Assembly: GCA_026397895.1 (NCBI GenBank)
Contig: JAPLTZ010000435.1
Coordinates: 1-8,305 of the forward strand
Direction of reading: 5' to 3'
DNA length: 8,305 nt
Origin: Verrucomicrobiota bacterium
Lineage (GTDB): Bacteria > Verrucomicrobiota > Verrucomicrobiia > Limisphaerales > JAFMIX01
Shown here: positions 1 through 6,639 of the stretch, piece by piece
How positions within the stretch are numbered: position 1 is the first letter of the stretch
How the letters are laid out: the number at the start of each line of letters is the position of its first letter
Notes under the pieces: model-generated
Database searches by the model: none
What the model was told of the DNA's origin: nothing
What the model saw: the letters and a program-made list of their open reading frames with translations, nothing else
Made by a program: the position numbers and the translations under genes

Positions 1-1663
1 CGGCAAAGAAACCGTCGTGCAGGAACTTTTTCCAGTTCTCCTCGAAACCCAGCGACGGCGTGAGCGAACGGAAAGTTTCGCGGACGATTTCGTAGGGATT
101 CTTTTCGTTCAGCCCGCCGACGCGCGCCAAAAATTCCAATTCGGTCAGGCCGTCGAACAGCGGCGCGATGAGCGGCTGCACCGGCACGAGCGTGCCGTCG
201 CTGGTGCGGACGTCGCCCCACGATTCCAGCGCGTGCGCCAGCGGCAGATGCCAGTCGGTGTTCGCGGCAGTCTCGTCCTCGTAGTAGCCGAGGCGGACGA
301 CGCTCTTGGCCTTGCGCTGCGTCTTGGCCCAGTCGAGTTCAGCAGGCGCATTGTAAGCCGGGTTGCCGCCGATGATGACGAGCGAGTTCACCGCGCCAGC
401 GTTGAGCGCGGTCGCGAGGTCGGCGAGCGAGCCTTCGCCGGTGTCCGGCGTTTCGGAGAAAGTAACGGTCTGGCCGATGTTGCCGAGCGCGTAGTTAATG
501 GCGTTGGCGATGAGGTGAACGGCGAGCGGCTGGCGGTAGCCAGCGACGACGAGCGACGTGCCGGCGTGCGCCAGCAAATCCTTCGCGCATTCGGAAATCC
601 ACTTGGCATCCACGCCGGCGGGCGCGCCGATCTTGGCGGCGAGCGCAGCGAATTCGCCATTGCCTTGCTTGACGATTTCGACGGCGAGCGCGGCGGCGAC
701 CTGCACGACCTGGCTGGACGCGATGCGCAGGCGATGGTCGGCGTTTGCGCCGGTGAGCGACATCAGGCTCTCGACGACGTAGAGGCGGTTGATGAGGTCT
801 TCGTTCTTGGGCGCTTCGGGATTTTCAATCTTGCGGCCCTTGGCGAAGTCGCGGATGAAGCGGTGGTTGTCCTCCTCCGCGCCGATGAAATCGCAGTCGA
901 GCGAGAGGATGCGCTTGGCCTTGTCGAACCGGAAATAGGGCGCGACCGGCTGGCCGGTGGCCTTGCTCGCCGCGTCGCGATGGATGTCAAAATCCACCGG
1001 TTCGTAAACGAACCAGCGGGCCTGCGGGAACTTGGCCTTGATGAGTTTTTGCAGCCGCGCGCGGGAGGGCGACGCGCCGCGTTCGAGCAGGAAGCAAAGG
1101 CCTTCGCCCTTGTTCGCCGCAGCCTGCTGCGAAAGCTGGTTGAGGAAATCGAGCGCGGCTTCCTTGGTGGAAACGCTGCCGCCCTTGGCGTAGCGGATGG
1201 CGCGGTCGGGATCGTAAAGGTTGAGGATGGACGCCTGCGCGAAGCGGTCGGTGCCGCCGTTGCTGTCGGGATGCTGGGCGTTGCCTTCGAGTTTGGTCGG
1301 GCGACCGTCGTTGGACTTGGCGAGCAGCGGAATCGCGCCCCCGCGCGTCGGGAACGCCGTGGCGTAATATTGGGCGACGCCGTGGACGTAACCTTCCGGC
1401 AGCCGCGAGAACGGCAGGATTTTTTCCTCGGGCCGGCGGCAACCGCTCGCGCCCAGACCCACGCCCGCCAGCAGAAACGAGGCGGACATGATTTTGACGA
1501 AGTTGCGGCGGTTGACGGGGTCGGTCAATTCGCTCGCGCCTTGCGGAAATTCACGCTCCAGCCAAGATTGGAACTCCGGCGTCTCGGAAAGTTCATCGAG
1601 GCCGCGCCAGTATTTCGGGCCGGTCTGCGGTTCGGGACAGGTGGGTGGAATGGTTTTGCTCAT
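1..1663 (-). CDS. actB: Alternative complex III subunit ActB, N-terminal part (molybdopterin-oxidoreductase-like), cut by left edge
   Basis: ActB is the large periplasm-facing iron-sulfur subunit of alternative complex III, the quinol:electron-acceptor oxidoreductase that replaces cytochrome bc1 in many bacteria. Translating back from the ATG at 1661-1663 gives 554 open codons to the window edge. The N-terminus has the family pattern: KYWRGLDEL (residues 18-26), FQSWLEREFP (31-40), a twin-arginine motif NRRNFVK (51-57) before a hydrophobic stretch, then GCRRPEEKILPF (74-85), with Cys75 a possible lipid-attachment residue. GRPTKLEGN and FAQASILNLYDPDR follow, as in molybdopterin oxidoreductase-like domains. 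In characterised complexes this first domain carries no molybdenum cofactor, and the Fe-S-binding domain lies further on, outside this window. The start is set by the ATGA overlap with the actA stop at 1660-1662, which implies translational coupling. The long opposite-strand frame here is a shadow. Identification is strong; only the C-terminal half is missing. Confidence 0.93.
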   Translation of the reverse strand, partial: MSKTIPPTCPEPQTGPKYWRGLDELSETPEFQSWLEREFPQGASELTDPVNRRNFVKIMSASFLLAGVGLGASGCRRPEEKILPFSRLPEGYVHGVAQYYATAFPTRGGAIPLLAKSNDGRPTKLEGNAQHPDSNGGTDRFAQASILNLYDPDRAIRYAKGGSVSTKEAALDFLNQLSQQAAANKGEGLCFLLERGASPSRARLQKLIKAKFPQARWFVYEPVDFDIHRDAASKATGQPVAPYFRFDKAKRILSLDCDFIGAEEDNHRFIRDFAKGRKIENPEAPKNEDLINRLYVVESLMSLTGANADHRLRIASSQVVQVAAALAVEIVKQGNGEFAALAAKIGAPAGVDAKWISECAKDLLAHAGTSLVVAGYRQPLAVHLIANAINYALGNIGQTVTFSETPDTGEGSLADLATALNAGAVNSLVIIGGNPAYNAPAELDWAKTQRKAKSVVRLGYYEDETAANTDWHLPLAHALESWGDVRTSDGTLVPVQPLIAPLFDGLTELEFLARVGGLNEKNPYEIVRETFRSLTPSLGFEENWKKFLHDGFFA

Positions 1664-2313
1664 CGGTGACAGGCGGAGCAGCTTTGCAGCGACTGGACTT
1701 TCCAGTCGTGCACATATTTTTCGCCATCGGCGCGTTGTTTTTCGGGCGTTTCCGCCTGCCAGCCGAGGTCGGTGATCTTGTCGGGCGAACGCAGCTTGGC
1801 GGCGGGGTCGCGGTGGCAATTGAGGCAGAAGGTCATGCTGAAAGACTTGGCGTGGCGGACTTCATCCATCTGATCGATGCGCCCGTGGCATTCGACGCAA
1901 CTGACGCCGCGGTTGACGTGGACGGAGTGATTGAAAAAGACAAACTCCGGCGTCTTGTGAATCTGCACCCACGGGATGGGCTTGCCGGTGGCGGCGCTTT
2001 CGCGGACGAGGGCAAGCTTCGGGTCGTCCTTCAACACCTGGCTGTGACAATTCATGCACACGGCGGCGGCGGGGATGTTGGAATACCAGGATTTTTCCAC
2101 CGCGCTGTGGCAATAGCGGCAATCCATGCCGAGCTGGCCCGCGTGGATGTTGTGGGAAAACGCGACGGGCTGAATCGGCTGGTAGCCGACGCGCGTGTAT
2201 TCCGGGGTGAAATAATACCAGACGCCGGCGGTCACGCCGCCGCCCACCAGCAATGCCCCGCTGACAATCATCAGCGGCAACCGGTTCGTCCATTTGGGAA
2301 AAATTGCTGACAT
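1660..2313 (-). CDS. actA: Alternative complex III subunit ActA, pentaheme cytochrome c
   Basis: A 217-residue membrane-anchored multiheme cytochrome that passes electrons within alternative complex III. Five c-type heme motifs CxxCH are visible: CRYCH (65-69), CMNCH (86-90), CVECH (139-143), CLNCH (163-167) and CSACH (212-216). Five hemes is the number known for ActA. A single hydrophobic segment at about residues 13-36 acts as an uncleaved signal or membrane anchor, leaving the heme domain outside the membrane. Many histidines between the motifs (SHNIHAG, FNHSVHVNRG) could be distal heme ligands. The stop overlaps the actB start (ATGA), so this is the first visible gene of the act operon. 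Later subunits (actC onward) would lie left of the window. No strong Shine-Dalgarno site precedes the ATG at 2311-2313. The start is supported by the hydrophobic anchor beginning just after it. Confidence 0.94.
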   Translation of the reverse strand: MSAIFPKWTNRLPLMIVSGALLVGGGVTAGVWYYFTPEYTRVGYQPIQPVAFSHNIHAGQLGMDCRYCHSAVEKSWYSNIPAAAVCMNCHSQVLKDDPKLALVRESAATGKPIPWVQIHKTPEFVFFNHSVHVNRGVSCVECHGRIDQMDEVRHAKSFSMTFCLNCHRDPAAKLRSPDKITDLGWQAETPEKQRADGEKYVHDWKVQSLQSCSACHR

Positions 2314-2549
2314 CTAAAAATCAATCACGCCTGCGGAAAATCCCGCCGCTGTTTATCTTTGCTTCAAGTCACGCAAAACAACTTGTTCGTTTTGCGCGCG
2401 CGAATGATTAACGCAGGTGTAACAAATCGCAAGAAATGTTTGTGAAAAAATTCACCATTAACTCGCCATCTGCCAGTGATGACTGAAATAAGTTTGCTTC
2501 AAACAGCGCCGGCGGTTGCGCTCAAGCTGCGTCCCGATTCCCGCCCAAC
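2314..2549 (-). promoter_or_regulatory. Intergenic region between the GH2 gene and actA, presumed act promoter region
   Basis: This 236-bp stretch has no convincing gene and is visibly more AT-rich than its surroundings, especially 2430-2460. As the only non-coding gap in front of actA it should hold the act promoter. I find only weak sigma-70-like boxes on the minus strand, for example TTGTTT, 18 bp, GATAAA, and I do not assign a start site. It contains the inverted repeat at 2372-2396, an alternating GC run at 2394-2402, and the 10-bp word TTTGCTTCAA twice (2358-2367 and 2493-2502). No strong intrinsic terminator for the GH2 transcript is visible. Confidence 0.4.
2372..2396. repeat. Perfect inverted repeat upstream of actA, possible operator or hairpin
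   Basis: The arms CGCAAAAC (2372-2379) and GTTTTGCG (2389-2396) are exact reverse complements, separated by the 9-nt spacer AACTTGTTC. The near edge lies 58 bp upstream of the actA ATG. Position and symmetry fit a dimeric regulator site or a 5'-leader hairpin. No T-tract follows on either strand, so it is not a typical intrinsic terminator. The symmetry is directly seen; the function is inference. Confidence 0.45.
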
Positions 2550-4865
2550 TTATTGTTTTCCCTTCTTCCCTTTCTTGCCGGCTTTCTTCTGCGTCGGGTC
2601 TTCCGCCGCGCCCATGTCCTCACGCGGCCCGGCGGGTGGCACGAACACCGGCCGCAGCCCTTTCGTGAAGAGCGCCGCGGTCGCAACCACCGCCCTGCCC
2701 TCGCAAAACACCGCCGCCCGCACCGTCGTCGTCTGCCGCACCGGGAACGGCCCGGAGTAACGCGGCGAGCGCAGCGTCGGCTCGCTGCCGTCGGTGGTGA
2801 AGCGGATTTCCAACGCCGCCGCCGGCAACGAGCCGCGCAACGCGATGCGTTGCACGGCCACCGCCACCTCCGTCTGCGCCGCGAAATACCGGCTGCCGAG
2901 CGCGCCCAGCGCCGTCACCTCGATGTCGCCGCTCTCGCCGGTCGCCTGGAAAAAGCCGCGGCCCAATCCCGCGAATACCTTCCGCCCCGGCTCGCGGTGC
3001 GGCGTCACGTCCACCGGGTCGCCGTTCTCGTAGCCGAGCAGTTTCACCGGGCCGGCGACGGCGAAATCAATCCGGTCGTCCGCGTTGGGCACGACCACGC
3101 CGTTCTTGTCCGTGACGCTGAACGTCACGAGGCTGAGGTCGCGGCGGTCGGGCTGGAGCGCGGCGTTGTCGGTCGTGAGCGCGAGGCGTTGCGGCGCGCC
3201 GGCGGTGCGCTGCGCGGTTTCCGCGACAGGTTTGCCATCGCGATACGCCACCGCCCGCAGTTCGCCCGCGCGATACGGCACCTGCCAGACGACATCGAAC
3301 AGCTCGGAGCGCGGCTGGCGACCGAGGGATTTGCCGTCCTGAAACAGTTCCACCTCATCCGCGTTGGCGTAGGCGACGACGGGAATGTTTTTCCCTTCGA
3401 GTCCGGGATGCGTCCAGTGCGGCAACAGATGCACCATCGGTTTTTCCGTCCACAGGCTTTGGTAGAGGAAGTAGTGATCCTTGGGCAACCCCGCGAGGTC
3501 AATGACGCCGAAGTTGAACTCGCGCGCCAGCGATTCCGTGCCCGCCCACGTCGCCTCGCCGAGGTAGTCGAAATCCGTCCAGCGGAACTCACCCGCGCAC
3601 CACGGCCAGCTTGAGGTGCGCTTCCACGACGCGCGCGCGCTCATGCGGCGGTTGCAGTTGTCGTAGGACGAACGGTAGGCCGAGTGGCCGCCGGGAAAGA
3701 TTTCCGTGTCGCCGTATTCCGGGTCCACATATTGCTCCACGGCCGATTCCTTGCGCGTCTTGTAAAACCCGCGCGTCTGGAACGAGTGCGGCTCTTCGCT
3801 CAGGAACACCGGCGTCGCTGGGTTGTTCGTGTGGAATTTTTCCATCACGCCGCGCTTGCCGCCGGTGCGGCCGTTGAAGCCCGCCACGTCCACGCCCTCC
3901 GTCACGTCGCCGCCCGCGACCGGGCGCGTGGCGTCGAGCGCGCGGATGAACGGCGTGATGCCGAACTCGTCCTTGTGACCGGTCTCGTTGCCGATGCTCC
4001 AGAGGATGACGCTCGGATGATTGCGGTCGCGGCGAATCCACTCCGTCACGTCCGTCCGCCAGTGGTTGGTGAAATACAGCGCGCCGTAATCCTGTCCCGC
4101 CTTCGTCTTCCAACCGTCGAAAATCTCGTCCATCACCAGCAGGCCGAGGCGGTCGCACATGTCGTAGAAGACCGGCGGGCGCGGGTTGTGCGCGGTGCGG
4201 ACGGCGGTTGCGCCCATCTCCTTGACCATGCGCAGGCGACGCTCCACCAAGCCATCCGGCTGCGCCGCGCCGACCGGGCCGCCGTCGTGGTGCTGCGACA
4301 TGCCCTTGAGTTTCACCGGCTCGCCGTTGAGGAGGAAACCGCGGTCGGCATCCCACAGGATGGAACGGATGCCGAACGGCGTGGTCGTTTCGTCCGCCAG
4401 CTTGCCGTCGCGGAACAACTGCGTGACGAGCGTGTAGCACTGCGGCGTTTCCAGCGACCAGCGGCGCGGATTGCTCACGGAAGTTTTCTGCTCGACGCTC
4501 TGCGTCGCCTGCGGCGGCACGGTGATTTCTCTTTCGGCCTGCGCGACCTGAACCCCGGCGGGGTCGCGCACGAGGGAAACGACTTTCACGACAGCGGGCG
4601 TGGCGGTGTCGTTGCGGACTTCGGTGGCTACGGCGACGGTGGCGTTGCCGGCGCTGACTTCCGGCGTGCGCACGAACACGCCCCAATGCGCGACGTGGAC
4701 GGGGTCGCTGACGGTGAGATTCACATGGCCGTAGATGCCCGAGCCGGTATACCAACGGGCGGCGGGTTGGAGCGTGTTATCCACGCGCACGGCGAGGACG
4801 TTGCGACCGGGCTTCAGCTGCGGCAGCCGTAGAGGTCGCCGCCGACTTTCTGGCCGTTGAGCCAC
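2550..4865 (-). CDS. GH2 beta-galactosidase-like enzyme, main (catalytic and C-terminal) fragment, frameshifted from its N-terminus
   Basis: This frame carries most of a secreted GH2 enzyme; genuine homology begins at about 4826 (LPQLKPGRNVLAVRVDN). Residues below count from the GTG at 4865, where the first 13 are out-of-frame sequence. Domains in order: end of the sugar-binding jelly roll (14-60), Ig-like sandwich (about 62-165), TIM barrel (about 170-475), DUF4982-like sandwich (480-545), a GH2 C-terminal C5-like domain (560-660) and a chitobiase-like C-terminal domain with FTTDGSEPTLRSP (689-701). The acid/base is Glu294 in WSIGNETG. The nucleophile is probably Glu357 or Glu358 in FLSEEPHSFQTRG. 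GEFRWTDFDYLGE (425-437) is a further family signature, with Asp replacing the usual Gly. The protein ends in a lysine-rich tail (KKAGKKGKKGKQ). The hydrolysed sugar could be a galactoside or another hexoside. The intact protein would be about 900 residues. The GTG is probably not a real start. Confidence 0.85.
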   Translation of the reverse strand: MAQRPESRRRPLRLPQLKPGRNVLAVRVDNTLQPAARWYTGSGIYGHVNLTVSDPVHVAHWGVFVRTPEVSAGNATVAVATEVRNDTATPAVVKVVSLVRDPAGVQVAQAEREITVPPQATQSVEQKTSVSNPRRWSLETPQCYTLVTQLFRDGKLADETTTPFGIRSILWDADRGFLLNGEPVKLKGMSQHHDGGPVGAAQPDGLVERRLRMVKEMGATAVRTAHNPRPPVFYDMCDRLGLLVMDEIFDGWKTKAGQDYGALYFTNHWRTDVTEWIRRDRNHPSVILWSIGNETGHKDEFGITPFIRALDATRPVAGGDVTEGVDVAGFNGRTGGKRGVMEKFHTNNPATPVFLSEEPHSFQTRGFYKTRKESAVEQYVDPEYGDTEIFPGGHSAYRSSYDNCNRRMSARASWKRTSSWPWCAGEFRWTDFDYLGEATWAGTESLAREFNFGVIDLAGLPKDHYFLYQSLWTEKPMVHLLPHWTHPGLEGKNIPVVAYANADEVELFQDGKSLGRQPRSELFDVVWQVPYRAGELRAVAYRDGKPVAETAQRTAGAPQRLALTTDNAALQPDRRDLSLVTFSVTDKNGVVVPNADDRIDFAVAGPVKLLGYENGDPVDVTPHREPGRKVFAGLGRGFFQATGESGDIEVTALGALGSRYFAAQTEVAVAVQRIALRGSLPAAALEIRFTTDGSEPTLRSPRYSGPFPVRQTTTVRAAVFCEGRAVVATAALFTKGLRPVFVPPAGPREDMGAAEDPTQKKAGKKGKKGKQ
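4814..4830 (-). other. Deletion/frameshift junction inside the GH2 gene
   Basis: The two GH2 frames join here. Upstream codons read TAC GGC TGC CGC AGC TGA, while the downstream frame reads CTG CCG CAG CTG AAG from 4826. The family pattern expects about ten more residues between YG and LKPG, so a simple 1-base indel does not restore the protein. The frame relation requires a loss of 1 mod 3, for example 31, 34 or 37 bp. An 11-bp palindrome, GCTGC-G-GCAGC, lies at 4817-4827, exactly at the junction. Whether this is a real mutation or an assembly error cannot be told from the sequence. Confidence 0.7.
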
Positions 4866-5230
4866 ACGGTGCAGTTGCGGAAGACGCCGTCGAACTGAAT
4901 CTCCACGCGCCGCCCGGCCCAGTCGGCGGGCGCATCAATGACCTTGCGATACCAGCCGATGCCGGTGGGCAGGTAGCTGACGAGCGCGTCCGTGCCGGGA
5001 TGGTTGGTGCTGTAAGTGCCCTCGATGCTCCAGTCGTGCGGCACGTCGAGCAGCCGCCATTGCGCGTCGGCAAAATCCGGTTGCTCCGCGCCGGCCACGT
5101 CCTGCTGGATGAAGCGCCAGTCGAAATCCAGGTTCTGCTCCACGCGCGGCGCCGCGAACGCGCCGGTGACGCCCACGGCGAACAGCGCCAGTGTCAGGGG
5201 GTAGAATGCATGAATCAGTTTCTCCATCAT
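4814..5230 (-). CDS. GH2 beta-galactosidase-like enzyme, N-terminal fragment (signal peptide and sugar-binding domain)
   Basis: This 138-codon frame starts at an ATG overlapping the stop of the preceding sulfatase (ATGA; TGA at 5227-5229). It begins with a signal peptide (hydrophobic core about 8-24, likely cleavage after AFA, residue 27) and continues into the GH2 sugar-binding domain: LDFDWRF (34-40), WRLLDVPHDWSIEG (58-71), LPTGIGWYRK (87-96) and VWLNGQKVG (122-130). Homology then stops: after DLYG the frame reads CRS and a TGA at 4814-4816, whereas homologues continue with about 9-12 residues of a YxxFxYDL type before LKPG. The rest of the enzyme follows in another frame. The fragment lacks all catalytic residues, so it would be inactive alone. 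A second ATG directly after the first (5225-5227) could also serve as the start. Confidence 0.82.
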   Translation of the reverse strand: MMEKLIHAFYPLTLALFAVGVTGAFAAPRVEQNLDFDWRFIQQDVAGAEQPDFADAQWRLLDVPHDWSIEGTYSTNHPGTDALVSYLPTGIGWYRKVIDAPADWAGRRVEIQFDGVFRNCTVWLNGQKVGGDLYGCRS

Positions 5231-6639
5231 TCGTCGTCAGAGGTTTTCGTTTTCTTTTTTTCGGCCTTGGAAAGTTTGACAGGCGGCTTGTTGTCCTTGG
5301 GCAGGAACGCGGCCAACTCTGTTTTCACCGGGGCGAAGGCGGTTTGCGGCGCGAGGTTCGTCCACTCGTAGGGGTCTTTGGTCTCGTCGTAAAGCTCCTC
5401 GCCGCCGTCGGCGTAACGGATGTAGCGCCATTGCTCGGTGCGGACGGTGTGGTTCATGTAACCGTGCGTGGTGATGGCGGGATGCGACCACGCGGCCTTG
5501 GGATCGCGCAGCAACGACACGGCGCTCGGCCCGGCGACAAATTCCGGGATGGGCAGGCCCGCCAATTCGCAAAGCGTCGGGTAAACGGTCATGAAATCCA
5601 CCGTCCGCGCACAGACACCGCCGGGCGGCGTCACGCCGGGCGCGACCCAGATGAGCGGGGCGCGGGTCGGTTCTTCCCAAAGCGCGAACTTGCGCCAGTG
5701 GTCTTTCTCGCCGAACGACCAGCCGTGGTCGCCCCAGAGGACGATGATGGTGTTGGTGCGGGCGGGGCTTTTGTCGAGCGCGTCGAGCAGGCGGCCGACG
5801 TTCATGTCGGTGTAGGCGCAGGCGGCGAGGTAGGATTGAATGGCGTCCTTCCAGCGGTTCTCCGCCAATATTTTCTCGTGGTCGCCATGCGCGATGGCCA
5901 TGTTCACGCCGGCGGGCGGAATGTCCTTCAAATCATCCTTCAAGTAGGGCGGGAGTTGGATGCCGTCGCGCGGGAACAGCTCGTAATACTTGCGCGGCAC
6001 GGCGAACGGCAGATGCGGCTTGACCAGACCGCAGGCGATGAAGAACGGCTGGTCGCGTTTGGCTTCGAGCCGCTTGATGCACCAGTTGACGGTGTGCCAG
6101 TCGCTCAAATCGTCGTCCTGCAAGTCCAGTTTCACCGGCACATGGAAGCCTTCGTCCTTGCCGGGTTGCGGCAGGGTTTTGGGGATTTCCTTGCCGCTCA
6201 TGTATTCGCTCCACTCGGAGGCGAAGGGCGCGCCGTGATAAACCTTGCCCGCGCCGGCGACGTAATAACCGGCCTTGAGAAATTGCGCGTTCAGGCCGCC
6301 GCCTTCGGGAACGCGTGTCTTCCAATTGTCGCCGTTGTAGTAGCAGGCGGTCGTCCACGCGCGCCGGCCGGTCAACAGCGAGCAGCGCGAAGGTTCGCAG
6401 GCCGGCACGGCGGCGTAGGCGTGGGTGAAGGTGACGCCGCGCGCGGCCAGGCGGTCAAGGTTCAGCGTCTGCGCCTGCGGGTTGCGGCCCAGATGCCGGA
6501 CCCAGTGGTTCAGGTCGTCCACCGCGATGAACAGGACGTTGGGCCGCGCGGCGGAATTGGTTTCCGCCAAACAAATCCGGGGTTGGTGACACAGCGCCGC
6601 GATGAATGCAGTCGCGATGAATGCGCGCCGGATTTTCAT
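5227..6639 (-). CDS. Secreted type I sulfatase, iduronate-2-sulfatase-like
   Basis: A 470-residue formylglycine-dependent sulfatase that would hydrolyse sulfate esters on a glycan. The signal peptide (MKIRRAF, hydrophobic core to about residue 24, likely cleaved after CLA at residue 25) fixes the start at 6637-6639. The frame is open to 6738, but the extra 33 residues are basic and out of frame with the previous gene. Catalytic features: metal-binding FIAVDDLN (37-44) with Asp41/Asp42, a canonical modification site CEPSR (81-85), GKVYH (131-135), GLVKPHLPF (204-212) and the second metal site WGDHGWSFGE (302-311). The FIAVDDLN, GKVYH and KPHLPF set is typical of iduronate-2-sulfatase relatives, but the bacterial substrate may differ. 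AAGG lies about 6 nt before the ATG. The tail is charged (KAEKKKTKTSDDE). The stop overlaps the GH2 start, suggesting coupled translation and joint action on one glycan. Confidence 0.92.
   Translation of the reverse strand: MKIRRAFIATAFIAALCHQPRICLAETNSAARPNVLFIAVDDLNHWVRHLGRNPQAQTLNLDRLAARGVTFTHAYAAVPACEPSRCSLLTGRRAWTTACYYNGDNWKTRVPEGGGLNAQFLKAGYYVAGAGKVYHGAPFASEWSEYMSGKEIPKTLPQPGKDEGFHVPVKLDLQDDDLSDWHTVNWCIKRLEAKRDQPFFIACGLVKPHLPFAVPRKYYELFPRDGIQLPPYLKDDLKDIPPAGVNMAIAHGDHEKILAENRWKDAIQSYLAACAYTDMNVGRLLDALDKSPARTNTIIVLWGDHGWSFGEKDHWRKFALWEEPTRAPLIWVAPGVTPPGGVCARTVDFMTVYPTLCELAGLPIPEFVAGPSAVSLLRDPKAAWSHPAITTHGYMNHTVRTEQWRYIRYADGGEELYDETKDPYEWTNLAPQTAFAPVKTELAAFLPKDNKPPVKLSKAEKKKTKTSDDE

Noticed and set aside
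17..1669. 550-codon open frame on the plus strand
   Set aside because: Antisense to actB, which shows ActB-specific motifs. The plus frame is Arg-rich with no recognisable domain; high GC at third positions keeps opposite frames open.
1645..2310. 221-codon plus-strand frame
   Set aside because: Exact antisense of actA with its five CxxCH motifs; no family pattern of its own.
2492..2504. GTTTG-CTT-CAAAC hairpin downstream of GH2 as an intrinsic terminator
   Set aside because: Only five, mostly A-T, pairs with a 3-nt loop and no real T-tract on the minus strand.
4814..4830. Programmed ribosomal frameshift in the GH2 gene
   Set aside because: No slippery heptamer is present, and conserved residues are absent in addition to the frame change, so frameshifting would not restore the protein.
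2553..4832. Long plus-strand frames of 353 and 382 codons (2553-3614, 3684-4832)
   Set aside because: Shadows of the GH2 gene, with Arg/Ala-rich composition and no domains.
4814..4865. GTG at 4863-4865 as an independent start for the GH2 main fragment, making a natural split enzyme
   Set aside because: The first 13 residues read out of frame through conserved sugar-binding-domain sequence, and family residues are missing at the junction. Gene damage or assembly error explains it better than a two-polypeptide design.
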